Shown here: positions 23,409 to 33,385 of the stretch, piece after piece | Numbering within the stretch: position 1 is the stretch's first letter | Layout: each line of letters begins with the position of its first letter | Source of the DNA: Caldicoprobacter algeriensis | GTDB taxonomy: Bacteria > Bacillota > Clostridia > Caldicoprobacterales > Caldicoprobacteraceae | NCBI RefSeq assembly: GCF_023838525.1 | Contig: NZ_JAHUQD010000012.1 | Location: 1 to 64,000 of the forward strand | Reading direction: 5' to 3' | DNA length: 64,000 nucleotides | The notes under the pieces: model-generated | The model's database searches: none | What the model saw: the letters and a program-made list of their open reading frames with translations, nothing else | Told to the model about the DNA's origin: nothing | Program-made: the position numbers and the translations under genes

Positions 23409-26400
23409 TTAAAAAAACGAAATTTGACTTGTCTCGGGCAAGTCATTAAGACAGCCGTAATTTTTTAATATTTCAACGACCGCCTTTGAAACCTTTGCCC
23501 TTTCACGGAAATCCTCTATAGATACGAATTTGCCCGCTTTTCTGGCCTCGGCAATGCTGGTTGCAGCGCTTATTCCAACTCCCGGCAGGGCATTGAACGG
23601 CATCCTTATGCCCTCGGGCGTCACAAGAAACTTCACGGCATCGGATTTATACAGGTCAACAGGAAGCAGCTTTATCCCCCTGGCATACATCTCCAGCGCC
23701 ACCTCGAGCACCGATAAGGAGTTTTTCTCCTTTACGCTCAGGGCATTGCCCTTTGAGTCCATTTCCTTGATCCTGCGCGCAATGGCCTCTTTCCCTTTCA
23801 ATATAGTATCGACGTCAAAGTCATCAGCCCTGACTGTAAAGTATGTGGCATAAAAGGCCTCGGGATAGTACACCTTGAAGTAAGCAATCCTGAATGCCAT
23901 GATCACGTAGGCCACCGCGTGCGCCTTGGGAAACATGTATTTTATCTTCTTGCACGACTCAATATACCATTCCGGCACGTTGTTCTCCCTCATCTTTTGT
24001 TCCTGCTCGGGGGTTAAACCCTTCCCTTTGCGCACGTTCTCCATTATCTTGAACGACAGCACGGGTTCAACGCCTTTGTACATGAGATACACCATTATAT
24101 CGTCCCTGGCCGAGATGACCTCCGAAAGCTGGGCAATCCCGTTCCTTATTAAATCCTGCGCGTTGTTAAGCCACACGTCGGTACCGTGGGAAAGCCCACT
24201 TATTCTCACCAGCTCAGAAAAGGTTTTGGGCCTGGTCTCGGTGAGCATCTGCCTGACAAACCGCGTGCCGAATTCAGGTATGCCGAAGGTGCCCACCTCA
24301 CAATTTATATCTTCCGGCGAGAGCCCCAGCGGTTCGGTGCTGGAGAATATCCTCATGGTCCTCTCCTCGCCAATGGGAATGGTTTTGGCGTTTATGCCGG
24401 TTATGTCCTCAAGCATGCGTATGACGGTTGGATCGTCATGCCCCAGTATATCCAGCTTGACCAGCCTGCTGCTTATTGAATGGTAATCAAAATGGGTGGT
24501 GATGACCCCCGATTCCCTGTCATCGGCCGGATACTGCAGCGGCGTGAACTGATGGATATCGTACTTGTGTGGCACCACCATAACTCCCCCTGGATGCTGG
24601 CCGGTGGTGCGCTTTATGCCGGTACATCCCCTAACAAGGCGCTTAATCTCTGCATTCCGCGCCACCCTGTTGTGCTCCTCAAGATATTTCTTGACAAACC
24701 CAAAGGCCGTCTTTTCAGCTACAGTGGCGATTGTACCCGCCCTGAAGACATTTCCACGACCCAGCAGCTCTTCAGCATATTTGTGTGCGGTAGACTGGTA
24801 CTCGCCTGAAAAGTTGAGGTCGATATCGGGCACCTTATCGCCATTGAAGCCCAAAAACACCTCGAAAGGAATGTCAAAGCCTTCTTTTCTATAAGGCGTA
24901 CCGCACAGCGGGCAATTTTTGTCAGGTAGGTCAACGCCGCACCCGTATTTAGATGTGTCCACGTCAAAATCCGAGTGCTTGCAGGACGGGCACACATAGT
25001 GCGGCGGCAGGGGATTTACCTCTGTAATGCCAGTCATGGTAGCAACAAATGAAGACCCCACCGAACCCCGGGAACCCACCAGGTAGCCATCCTCTAGCGA
25101 TTTTTTGACCAGCTTGTGTGCAATCCAGTACAGCACCGCATAGCCGTTGTTTATTATGGCGTTTAACTCCTTGTTCAAGCGTTCCTCCACAACAGGAGGG
25201 AGGGGGTCGCCGTATATGGCTTTGGCATTGCTTATAGCCATGTTCCGGACGTTTTCTTCGGCACCGGGAATCTCTGGCGTGTAGAGCTCATCGGGTATGG
25301 GCTTTATGCTTTCGATGCTGTCGGCAATGGCCCTCGGCGCGTATATCACGACCTCCTTTGCCTTGTCCTCTCCAAGGTATCCAAACTCGTCCAGCATCTC
25401 GTCAGTGGTCCTAAAGTACAGCGGCGCCTGCTGCTCAGCATCCTCGTAGCCTTGACAGCTCATGAGTATACGCCTGTAGTACTCATCGTACGGGTCAAGG
25501 AAGTGCACATCGCCTGTCGCCACCACAGGCTTGTTGAGCTTTTCCCCCAGCTCCACTATCTTCCTGTTGATCTCTTTCAAGGCATCGATATCCTTCACCT
25601 TTCCCTCGCGGATTAAATGTTCATTGTTGCCCAGCGGCTGTATCTCAAGATAATCATAAAAAAGCGCTATATCCCTAAGCTCCTCATCAGGCGCGCCATT
25701 CAATATTGCCTGATAAAGCTCTCCGGCCTCGCATCCCGAGCCTACTATTAACCCGTCGCGGTGGTTTACCAGCACGCTCTTTGGAATGCGCGGCTTGCGA
25801 TAGAAATAATCCAGATGCGATTTGGTAATGAGCCTGTAGAGATTTATCAGCCCATCCTGTGTCTGGGCCAGTATGACAGCATGGTAGCTCTCAAGGCTGT
25901 TTAAGTTGCGGGTATGGCTAAACAGGGTATTTATATGGCATAGCTTGCTGGCCCCTTTTTCCTCCAGCATGTTCAGCATATGCACCAGTATATAGGCTGC
26001 TGTTTTAGCGTCGTCCAGCGCCCTGTGATGCCGCTGCTGGGGTATATTGAGATGCTGGGCAACAGCGTCCAGGCTGTGGCGCTTGATGTCCTTAAATAGC
26101 TCCCTAGCTAACGACAACGTATCCAGAATAGGATTGCTTATCCTTGCACCTATGCGTCTGCATTTCTCCTTTATAAACCCGAGGTCGAACGGTGCGTTAT
26201 GAGCCACAAGCACTGCATCGCCGAAGAATTCAAGCAGCCTTGGCAAAACCTCCTCAATGGTAGGCGCATCCCTTACCATCTCGTCGGTAATGCCGGTAAG
26301 CTTTACAATGTCGCGGGGAATTGGCACTCCAGGATTGACGAAACAGCTGAAGGTATCCACGATCTCCCTGCCCACTATCTTGACAGCCCCGATCTCGGTG

Positions 26401-27710
26401 ATCTCATCCCTTTTAGGATTAAGGCCGGTGGTCTCTATGTCCAGAACCACAAATGGCTGGTTAAAATCCCCGTCATTGGCTTTTATAACTATGGGCTTGC
26501 AATCGTTGATCAGATAGGCCTCCACACCGTATATGACCTTTATGCCGTACTGCTGGCTGGCTTCGTGAGCTTCCGGAAACGCCTGTACCACGCCATGATC
26601 GGTGATGGCGATGGCCGTATGGCCCCACTGCGCAGCGCGCTGTACCAGCGCCGTCGCAGGAGATACGGCATCCATGGCGCTCATCTGGGTATGCAGATGA
26701 AGTTCCACCCTCTTTTCTGGATATGTATCCTGCCTTTGCCTAGGAGAAACCAGCATGATATCGCTGGCCTGCAATACATCTTCCCTCTGAAACGGGTCAT
26801 AACGGCAATTGCCTTTCACCCGTATCCAGCAGCCGCCCTGTATGCTATTTTCCACATCTGAAACCTTATCCTTGGGGCAGAACACCTTTACTGTAATCGA
26901 ATCGGTATAATCGGTAACATCCAGGCAAAAGAGCACCTTCTCACCTTTGAGCTCCCTCTTTTCAACGTCGAACACCTCGCCCTCAATGACAGTTGCCTCA
27001 ATGCCATCCTGAATCTGCGATATGGGCACCGGAGAGTCCTTTATGGCCTTGCCCAGGATAACAGCTTCCTTATCTTCTGCCTTACTCTCCTTACCCTGCT
27101 TCCCTGAGGATTTGGAACGCGACTCATTTACTTGCACCGCTTCTTGGACCAAAAGGGAGTCCTCTTTTTCCCTTTTGACAAAATACTCCTCATTCAGCCA
27201 TTCCTGCTCATCCTCTATAAGCTCCATGCTCACCTTTATGTGCTGGTTAAACGTCTCAAGTAGCCACTTACTTATATACTGGTCTATCTTCTTTATTTTA
27301 AACAGTTCTAAGGCTACAGGGTGGTTGATCAAAAGCCTGAGCCCATCGGACGATAGCTGAGGGGTACAATGGTCTATCCATCCGTTCAAAGAAGGAAGTT
27401 CATTCTTCATCGATTCAACAATGGCATTCCAAAAATGAGAAAAATGGCGTTTTAGCATTTCCATGCCGCTGTCCCGGTACAATACCTTCAATTTTACCTG
27501 TTCCAGTTCTGGAAGCTTTTCTTTGATGTGCTGTTCGAGCAGGCGTATCCTCTCAGGGTCCACAAAAGAATCGGCATTTACGTATATGTCCCATTTTCTC
27601 TGGTTTTTGTAGACTATCGTCTTTACCAGGCTGAGGTTATCCAGCCATGTAGAGTACCTATCATCGACTATCTTTACCAGTGGGAACGCTTTTACGCTGT
27701 CATTAGCCAT
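23409..27710 (-). CDS. polC: DNA polymerase III alpha subunit, PolC type
   Basis: PolC is the main replicative polymerase of low-GC Gram-positives, with built-in proofreading. The order is N-terminal domain, OB fold (about 235-325), and PHP domain (HLHTQMSAMD, His338 and His340). Then come the inserted DEDD 3'-5' exonuclease (VVLDIETTGL, Asp424 and Glu426) and the C-family polymerase core. A zinc-binding segment (CPSC...CPLCGTPY) and the catalytic VPDIDLNFSG follow. The ATG at 27710 has AAGGGGGG seven bases in front and is preferred to the in-frame start at 27746 (1433 residues). It lies last in the frr-to-polC run. Confidence 0.97.
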   Translation of the reverse strand: MANDSVKAFPLVKIVDDRYSTWLDNLSLVKTIVYKNQRKWDIYVNADSFVDPERIRLLEQHIKEKLPELEQVKLKVLYRDSGMEMLKRHFSHFWNAIVESMKNELPSLNGWIDHCTPQLSSDGLRLLINHPVALELFKIKKIDQYISKWLLETFNQHIKVSMELIEDEQEWLNEEYFVKREKEDSLLVQEAVQVNESRSKSSGKQGKESKAEDKEAVILGKAIKDSPVPISQIQDGIEATVIEGEVFDVEKRELKGEKVLFCLDVTDYTDSITVKVFCPKDKVSDVENSIQGGCWIRVKGNCRYDPFQREDVLQASDIMLVSPRQRQDTYPEKRVELHLHTQMSAMDAVSPATALVQRAAQWGHTAIAITDHGVVQAFPEAHEASQQYGIKVIYGVEAYLINDCKPIVIKANDGDFNQPFVVLDIETTGLNPKRDEITEIGAVKIVGREIVDTFSCFVNPGVPIPRDIVKLTGITDEMVRDAPTIEEVLPRLLEFFGDAVLVAHNAPFDLGFIKEKCRRIGARISNPILDTLSLARELFKDIKRHSLDAVAQHLNIPQQRHHRALDDAKTAAYILVHMLNMLEEKGASKLCHINTLFSHTRNLNSLESYHAVILAQTQDGLINLYRLITKSHLDYFYRKPRIPKSVLVNHRDGLIVGSGCEAGELYQAILNGAPDEELRDIALFYDYLEIQPLGNNEHLIREGKVKDIDALKEINRKIVELGEKLNKPVVATGDVHFLDPYDEYYRRILMSCQGYEDAEQQAPLYFRTTDEMLDEFGYLGEDKAKEVVIYAPRAIADSIESIKPIPDELYTPEIPGAEENVRNMAISNAKAIYGDPLPPVVEERLNKELNAIINNGYAVLYWIAHKLVKKSLEDGYLVGSRGSVGSSFVATMTGITEVNPLPPHYVCPSCKHSDFDVDTSKYGCGVDLPDKNCPLCGTPYRKEGFDIPFEVFLGFNGDKVPDIDLNFSGEYQSTAHKYAEELLGRGNVFRAGTIATVAEKTAFGFVKKYLEEHNRVARNAEIKRLVRGCTGIKRTTGQHPGGVMVVPHKYDIHQFTPLQYPADDRESGVITTHFDYHSISSRLVKLDILGHDDPTVIRMLEDITGINAKTIPIGEERTMRIFSSTEPLGLSPEDINCEVGTFGIPEFGTRFVRQMLTETRPKTFSELVRISGLSHGTDVWLNNAQDLIRNGIAQLSEVISARDDIMVYLMYKGVEPVLSFKIMENVRKGKGLTPEQEQKMRENNVPEWYIESCKKIKYMFPKAHAVAYVIMAFRIAYFKVYYPEAFYATYFTVRADDFDVDTILKGKEAIARRIKEMDSKGNALSVKEKNSLSVLEVALEMYARGIKLLPVDLYKSDAVKFLVTPEGIRMPFNALPGVGISAATSIAEARKAGKFVSIEDFRERAKVSKAVVEILKNYGCLNDLPETSQISFF

Positions 27711-27762
27711 ATGATTTCCCCCCTTAAAGCGCCCCTTATTTTCCATAATATTTCAGCAGAGA

Positions 27763-28392
27763 CTACATCCTGAGCTGCTTTGCAATCTCCCAGTACATCT
27801 TCAGCCGCGCCGCCATACCGCGCATGACGCCCATCTTTTCCTCTTTCATGGCATGGGTTACGCCGTACAGCGGAACCTCCATAACTTTCAAGTCGTATTT
27901 GCGTACACAGCGCGTCAATGCCATCTCTATGCCGTAGCCTGTGTTCCACACATTATCGCTTAACATATCCAGCACCCATCTTTTAACAGCCCGTTGCCCT
28001 GTCAAAAAGGGCGTCAGCCTCTGGGCAAGGTCGGTCACACCCCTTCCCGAGCAAAACACTCCCAGCGCCATGTCAGCAGCCCCATGGTATACCGGTAGAA
28101 GAAGCGCTCGTACGTGATGGGGCTCTATCCCTACCAGGTCAGCATCCAAAAACAGCACTGTAGAAGCTGAGGTGTTATCCAGCCCTGCCTTCATGGCACA
28201 CCCCTTGCCCATATTCCGGGGCAGCTGGATCACCCTTACGCCAAAGCCATATGCCACCTCTACCGTCCTGTCGGTAGAGCCATCGCTTACCACCACTATG
28301 TCGGCAATCTCGCCTACCCTTTTGACGGCAGCCAGGACCTGACCTATGTGCTTTTCCTCGTTATATGCTGGTATTATCGCCGATACGCTCAT
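27763..28392 (-). CDS. Family 2 glycosyltransferase, substrate unknown
   Basis: This 209-residue GT-A fold enzyme has IIPAYNEEKHIGQVL at the N-terminus, the nucleotide-binding VVSDGSTDRT (about 35-44), NMGKGCAMKAG, and the metal-binding DAD at 83-85. No membrane segment is visible, so it should be soluble or loosely membrane-bound. The style resembles dolichol-phosphate-mannose synthase-like and glucosyl-phosphoglycerate synthase-like members, but the acceptor cannot be told. Its ATG overlaps the ispG stop (ATGA). The neighbourhood of ispG, uppS and cdsA makes a polyprenyl-phosphate or lipid acceptor plausible. Firmicutes often have proS near this position instead. Confidence 0.85.
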   Translation of the reverse strand: MSVSAIIPAYNEEKHIGQVLAAVKRVGEIADIVVVSDGSTDRTVEVAYGFGVRVIQLPRNMGKGCAMKAGLDNTSASTVLFLDADLVGIEPHHVRALLLPVYHGAADMALGVFCSGRGVTDLAQRLTPFLTGQRAVKRWVLDMLSDNVWNTGYGIEMALTRCVRKYDLKVMEVPLYGVTHAMKEEKMGVMRGMAARLKMYWEIAKQLRM

Positions 28393-29462
28393 TGAGCGCT
28401 GTTCCCCTTCTTACCTATCATGTTGCGGATTTCGGATATCAGCACCTCCAGAGCCTTGTCCTCAGGGACGGTGCTTACCACCTTGCCTTTTTTGAACAAG
28501 GCCACCTTCCCCTTGCCTCCAGCAATCCCTATATCGGCCTCCCGTGCTTCACCCGGGCCATTGACCACGCACCCCATCACCGCCACCTTCAGCGGATAAT
28601 CGATCCCTTCAAGTTCCTCCTGCAGCCTTTCGGCCAGGCGTATCAAGTCGACATTGCACCGCCCACAGGTGGGGCACGATATTATCTCGATGCCGTATGC
28701 CCTCAGCCCAAAGGCCTTCAATATCTCGCGTCCTACCCTTACCTCTTCAACCGGCGAAGCTGTAAGCGAGACCCTCAAGGTATCGCCGATGCCCTCGGCC
28801 AGCAAGGTGCCAATCCCGATGGCCGACTTTATGGTCCCCGAGAAGATGGTCCCCGCCTCTGTAACTCCAAGGTGTAGCGGATAATCCGCTCGCTGGCTCA
28901 TCAGGCGGTAAGCCTCTATGGTCTTCATAACGCTGGAAGCCTTAAGCGAGATTACGATATTTTCGTATCCCAGTTTTTCCAGTATGGCCACGTGCTCCAG
29001 AGCGCTTTCCACCATGGCTTGCGGCGTATTGCCGTATCTGTACACTATTTCCCTGCTCAAGGATCCAGAGTTTACGCCAATCCGTATGGGTATGCCTTTT
29101 TCCTTGGCGGCCGAAACCACTCTCTGCACCTCGCTGTAACCACCTATATTGCCCGGATTGATCCTCAATTTATCGACGCCCTTTTCGATGGCGGCAAGCG
29201 CTAAGCGGTAGTCGAAGTGTATGTCGGCAACCAGAGGGATGTCGGTAACCTTCTTGATCTCTTCGATGGTATTGGCACACGCCTCATCAAACACGGCCAG
29301 CCTCACTATGTCGCACCCGGCCGCTTCCAGCTCAAGCACCTGCTTTATGGTGGCATCCACATCCCTGGTATCAGTATTGGTCATGGACTGCACCGAAATG
29401 GGGGCATCTCCCCCTATCTCAATCCTTCCTACCTTCACTTTTCTGGTCCTACGCCTTTCCAT
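28389..29462 (-). CDS. ispG: IspG (GcpE), HMBPP synthase
   Basis: IspG converts MEcPP to HMBPP in the MEP isoprenoid pathway using a 4Fe-4S cluster. The TIM-barrel part occupies about 1-260. The cluster ligands are in SCPTCGRCNVD and MGCVVNGPGEA near the C-terminus. At 357 residues it is the short bacterial form. It shares a transcript with dxr (an early step of the same pathway), uppS (which consumes its product) and cdsA, and overlaps the glycosyltransferase start by four bases. Confidence 0.97.
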   Translation of the reverse strand: MERRRTRKVKVGRIEIGGDAPISVQSMTNTDTRDVDATIKQVLELEAAGCDIVRLAVFDEACANTIEEIKKVTDIPLVADIHFDYRLALAAIEKGVDKLRINPGNIGGYSEVQRVVSAAKEKGIPIRIGVNSGSLSREIVYRYGNTPQAMVESALEHVAILEKLGYENIVISLKASSVMKTIEAYRLMSQRADYPLHLGVTEAGTIFSGTIKSAIGIGTLLAEGIGDTLRVSLTASPVEEVRVGREILKAFGLRAYGIEIISCPTCGRCNVDLIRLAERLQEELEGIDYPLKVAVMGCVVNGPGEAREADIGIAGGKGKVALFKKGKVVSTVPEDKALEVLISEIRNMIGKKGNSAQ

Positions 29463-29515
29463 GCTCTTTCACCGCCAAAACAATATTTGGATATACTACA
29501 CGCGCAATCCCTGGC

Positions 29516-30541
29516 TCATCTCATTATGTCCTGATAGGTCACCAATACCATAAGGAGTATGAGCACCACAAATCCTATGAAGTGGATGAACCCTTCCTTC
29601 TCGGGCTCAAGGGGTTTGCCCCTTACCCCTTCAATCAAAAGCAGCGCAAGTCGCCCGCCGTCCAGCGCAGGGAAGGGAATCAGGTTTATAATCCCCAGGT
29701 TCAAGGTTATGATTACCGCCAGGCTCAAAAGCTGCTGCATCCCGGCTTGAACGGCCTTGCCTATTTCGCCTACAATGCCTACAGGGCCCATGACCTCATT
29801 TAGTCCCTGGCCCCTGAATATGAGAGCCCTCAGCATATCCACCATCAAAAACATTATTCTCCCTGCCTGATTAAAAGCCAGGCCTATGGATGGCATCAGG
29901 CCGTAACGCCTAATCCGCCCAAAAACTATTCCTATCACATACGAATCGCTTTGGTCGCTGTACTCTGGTACCAGCTTCACGCTTATATTTTCCCCATCTC
30001 TGCGCACGACTATTTCTAGCTCATTGCCGCCTTTTTGCCTTATGGCATTACGTATAGCTTCAACCGCTTCCTGTGCTTGGAGGCCTTCCACCGATACGTC
30101 ATCTACCTCTATAATCCTGTCGCCCGGCATGAGTCCTGCCCTGTCGGCTGGGCTGTCTTCTACCACTTCCAAAATCTCGGGTACCACCTCATATATACCG
30201 TAGCTCATATAAAACACGGCGAGAAGCACCACAGCCAGCAGTATATTCATGGCCGGCCCTGCTACTATGACCGCCATACGCCTCCACAGGCTGGCATTAT
30301 TGAAGGCCCGCGGATCATCCGACTTTTCATCTTCGCCGAGAAATTTCACGTATCCACCTATTGGCAGGGCCCTTACCGAGAACTGTGTGCCTTTTCTGGA
30401 AAAACCAAACAATTTAGGGCCCATACCAATTGAAAATTCTTCGGCGTGTATGCCTACCAGGCGTCCAGCCAAAAAATGGCCCAGCTCATGGACCATTATG
30501 AGAACGCCAAAGAAAATCAGGGCAACCAATAACGTTAACAT
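29516..30541 (-). CDS. rseP: RseP/RasP site-2 membrane protease
   Basis: This intramembrane zinc metalloprotease has 341 residues. The first membrane helix carries VHELGH (His18, Glu19, His22), and the last helices carry LIPFPALDGGR, the third zinc ligand. One PDZ domain (about 110-190, with DRAGLMPGDRII) lies between them. In Gram-positives it cleaves anti-sigma factors and signal-peptide remnants such as FtsL. The gene order uppS-cdsA-dxr-rseP is standard. Confidence 0.96.
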   Translation of the reverse strand: MLTLLVALIFFGVLIMVHELGHFLAGRLVGIHAEEFSIGMGPKLFGFSRKGTQFSVRALPIGGYVKFLGEDEKSDDPRAFNNASLWRRMAVIVAGPAMNILLAVVLLAVFYMSYGIYEVVPEILEVVEDSPADRAGLMPGDRIIEVDDVSVEGLQAQEAVEAIRNAIRQKGGNELEIVVRRDGENISVKLVPEYSDQSDSYVIGIVFGRIRRYGLMPSIGLAFNQAGRIMFLMVDMLRALIFRGQGLNEVMGPVGIVGEIGKAVQAGMQQLLSLAVIITLNLGIINLIPFPALDGGRLALLLIEGVRGKPLEPEKEGFIHFIGFVVLILLMVLVTYQDIMR

Positions 30542-30560
30542 TCTTCCATCTACCTCTTTT

Positions 30561-31700
30561 TCACATCAATTGTCTGCGTACGCTGTGGTCCACCCTCAAG
30601 ATTGTATTGAGGTCAGGGTTTTGAATGGCCTTATGGGACTTCATGGCCTGCTCTATCATTACAGGAATTTCTATGAAGGAAATCTCACCTTTTAAGAATT
30701 TTTCTACCGCCACCTCATCGGCAGCGTTCAATACAGCAGGCATGGTACCCCCTATCTCCAACGCTTTATAGGCCAGTGCAAGGCATGGGAATCTGTCAAA
30801 ATCGGGCATCTCGAAGGTAAGGGGTTCCATGGCGGTAAGGTCCAAGCTTCCAACGCTAGATTTGATGCGCTCAGGCCAGGATAAGGCGTACAGTATGGGC
30901 AGGCGCATGTCGGTCTTGCCCATATGGGCTATTATGCTGCCATCAATATATTCCACCATCGAATGTACAATGCTCTGAGGATGGATGACCACCTGGATCT
31001 GCCCTATGGATAGGCCAAACAGCCAATGCGCCTCCATGACCTCAAGCCCCTTGTTCATCAAAGTGGCACTGTCTATGGTCACCTTTTTGCCCATCTTCCA
31101 GTTAGGATGATTCAATGCCTCCTCGACTGTAACGTGCCGCAGCTCATCCTTTGTATAATTTCTAAACGGCCCTCCCGACGCCGTGAGGTACACCCTGTTT
31201 ATCCTGGCCGGGTCATCACAGCCGGCCAGGCACTGAAATATGGCTGAATGCTCGCTGTCCACTGGTATGATTTTACTTCCCGACCTTCGAGCAGCTTCCA
31301 TTACTAGATGTCCACCAGCCACCAGTGACTCCTTGTTTGCCAGCGCAACGTTTTTGCCGGCTTCCAGAGCCGCTATAGTGGGCTCAAGTCCTGCAATCCC
31401 CACCACTGCCACCAGTACCAAATCAACCTCAGGCAGCGTAGCCAGTTTAACCAGACAATCCTTGCCCGATACAAGCTCCAGGTCGGCCAAACCATAATTT
31501 TTAAACTCTTCAGCGCTTTCAGCATCCACTATCCCAACATAAGAGGGGCGAAAGGCCTCGACCTGTTGCGCTAGAAGCCAGACATTTCGGTTGGTGGTCA
31601 AAGCAACGACCTGGTAATTATCGGCATGTTGATGTATTACGTCCAGAGCTTGCCGGCCTATAGACCCAGTCGATCCCAGTATTGCTATCCTCTTCTTCAT
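30561..31700 (-). CDS. dxr: Dxr, DXP reductoisomerase
   Basis: Dxr makes MEP from DXP with NADPH, the committed step of the MEP pathway. The start is MKKRIAILGSTGSIGRQALD with the NADPH-binding loop, and the metal/substrate segment is IIPVDSEHSAIFQC. The frame is open 19 codons upstream, but GGAGG lies six bases before the ATG at 31700, the family's usual N-terminus (379 residues). Later domains include EVMEAHWLF and HPQSIVHSMVEY. Confidence 0.97.
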   Translation of the reverse strand: MKKRIAILGSTGSIGRQALDVIHQHADNYQVVALTTNRNVWLLAQQVEAFRPSYVGIVDAESAEEFKNYGLADLELVSGKDCLVKLATLPEVDLVLVAVVGIAGLEPTIAALEAGKNVALANKESLVAGGHLVMEAARRSGSKIIPVDSEHSAIFQCLAGCDDPARINRVYLTASGGPFRNYTKDELRHVTVEEALNHPNWKMGKKVTIDSATLMNKGLEVMEAHWLFGLSIGQIQVVIHPQSIVHSMVEYIDGSIIAHMGKTDMRLPILYALSWPERIKSSVGSLDLTAMEPLTFEMPDFDRFPCLALAYKALEIGGTMPAVLNAADEVAVEKFLKGEISFIEIPVMIEQAMKSHKAIQNPDLNTILRVDHSVRRQLM

Positions 31701-31775
31701 CTTTGACCTCCGTATATCATCCTCTGTACTCTTAAGTTTTGCCATAAGTGCATACATTATGTAAACATGGGCAAT

Positions 31776-32591
31776 TTAGCTTAAAAATAGGAGATAATAG
31801 AAGTATACAACCGGCACGGTAAATAAAATGCTGTCAAACCGATCCAGTATTCCGCCATGCCCTGGCAGAATATGTCCAAAATCCTTTATATTGCAAAACC
31901 TCTTGATGCTAGAGGCTGCTAAATCTCCCATTTGCGACGTTATACCGCACAACAGGCTGATGATGGCATAATGAAGATATCCCATCTCAAGCTTATAAAA
32001 ACGGGTGAAAACCATCCACACCAAAATGCCTGTTACCAGGCTTCCCAAGACGCCACCTATGCTTCCTTCAACGGTTTTTTTGGGGCTAACCCTAGGACAC
32101 AGCTTATTCTTTCCCAGCGCAAGCCCAGTGAAATAAGCAAATGTGTCTGTAGCCCATGTGGCAAACAGCGTAAATATAAGCAGATATTTACCATATATTT
32201 CAACATCATATAATAAAATCAATGACATAAAAGCCATGCCTGGATATATACATCCAAAAACTGTCAAACAGGCATCCAACAAATTCAAGCGCTGGGATAC
32301 CACAGTAAGGAATAAACAAAAAAAAGCAGCCAGAAGGGCACTCAGCAGAATAGCATGAAAGTAACTTAAATGCAGGGCAATAGACCAGAACAGCCAAAAA
32401 ATAAACAAATAACCTACCCAGGAAAGGGGATTGTATCCTCGATGGCGTACAGCGGTATAGAACTCGTGCATCCCGATCAATGATATACCTAAGACCGACA
32501 GGTCTAAAAACCAACCTCCTATGTAAAAAGCCAGTATCAAATACACAATGCCTATTGCCGCGCTCGCTATTCTTAAAATAAGCATTTTCAA
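31776..32591 (-). CDS. cdsA: CdsA, phosphatidate cytidylyltransferase
   Basis: CdsA makes CDP-diacylglycerol, the branch point for membrane phospholipids. The 271-residue protein has about seven to eight membrane segments and ends with the family signature AASSIKRFCNIKDFGHILPG followed by HGGILDRFDS, which holds the metal-binding aspartates. It lies nine bases after uppS and before dxr. Confidence 0.96.
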   Translation of the reverse strand: MKMLILRIASAAIGIVYLILAFYIGGWFLDLSVLGISLIGMHEFYTAVRHRGYNPLSWVGYLFIFWLFWSIALHLSYFHAILLSALLAAFFCLFLTVVSQRLNLLDACLTVFGCIYPGMAFMSLILLYDVEIYGKYLLIFTLFATWATDTFAYFTGLALGKNKLCPRVSPKKTVEGSIGGVLGSLVTGILVWMVFTRFYKLEMGYLHYAIISLLCGITSQMGDLAASSIKRFCNIKDFGHILPGHGGILDRFDSILFTVPVVYFYYLLFLS

Positions 32592-32600
32592 TCCGTCCTC

Positions 32601-33377
32601 TCATCCGTTGAGGCCGCCATACCGCCTTTGACGCCTCTGATACTCCATGATCGCTTCGAGGTAGGCCTTTTTATCAAAATCTGGCCAGAGAACATCGGGA
32701 GCTGTGAACACCAATTCGGTATATGCGATCTGATACAGCAAAAAATTACTCAACCTGAATTCTCCGCTGGTCCGAATCAAAAGGTCGGGATCAGGGATAT
32801 TTGCCGTATACAGGTAGTTGCTGAAAAGCCGTTCGTCAATGTCATCTATTGAAATCTTTTTGTCCAGCACATCCCTTGCTATGGCTTTGGCTGCTCGTAC
32901 GATCTCGGCCCTTCCGCCGTAGTTCAAGGCTATATTCACGTTCAATCCGGTGTTGTTCTTTGTAAGCTCTACCGCATTGGCGATTTCCCTCTGAGCAACA
33001 GTGGGAAACACCTCAACCTGTCCCAATACGGAGATTTTGACGTTGTTTGAATTAAGTTCCCTGATCTCCTTTCTTAAATACTCTACCAGCAGCGACATTA
33101 AAGCATCGATTTCCGCTGCAGGCCTTTTCCAGTTTTCGGTTGAAAAAGCATACAGCGTCAGATACTTTATCCCCAGCTCATCGCTGGTCCTTATTACCTC
33201 CCTAAGAGCCTCCACTCCCTGCCTGTGGCCGGCCACTCGGGGAAGCCCCCTTCTTGTGGCCCATCTGCCATTCCCGTCCATGATTATGGCCACATGCTGC
33301 GGCAGCGGCTTGCTCTTTACCTGCTCTATCAAGGCAGATAAATCCGACCCATTGGCATTCTTCTTGCTTCTAAACAT
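32601..33377 (-). CDS. uppS: UppS, undecaprenyl diphosphate synthase
   Basis: UppS is a cis-prenyltransferase that makes the C55 carrier lipid for cell-wall synthesis. It has [20 protein letters not shown] (catalytic Asp in MDGNGRW), STENWKRP, and near the C-terminus [20 protein letters not shown]. The 258 residues are normal. A charged leader of about 25 residues precedes the core. It follows the PASTA-like gene by eight bases. Confidence 0.97.
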   Translation of the reverse strand: MFRSKKNANGSDLSALIEQVKSKPLPQHVAIIMDGNGRWATRRGLPRVAGHRQGVEALREVIRTSDELGIKYLTLYAFSTENWKRPAAEIDALMSLLVEYLRKEIRELNSNNVKISVLGQVEVFPTVAQREIANAVELTKNNTGLNVNIALNYGGRAEIVRAAKAIARDVLDKKISIDDIDERLFSNYLYTANIPDPDLLIRTSGEFRLSNFLLYQIAYTELVFTAPDVLWPDFDKKAYLEAIMEYQRRQRRYGGLNG

Positions 33378-33385
33378 TTAACGCT

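Noticed and set aside
26199-26861. 220-codon open frame opposite polC
   Set aside because: It overlaps the conserved exonuclease and PHP regions of PolC on the other strand; it is a shadow frame.
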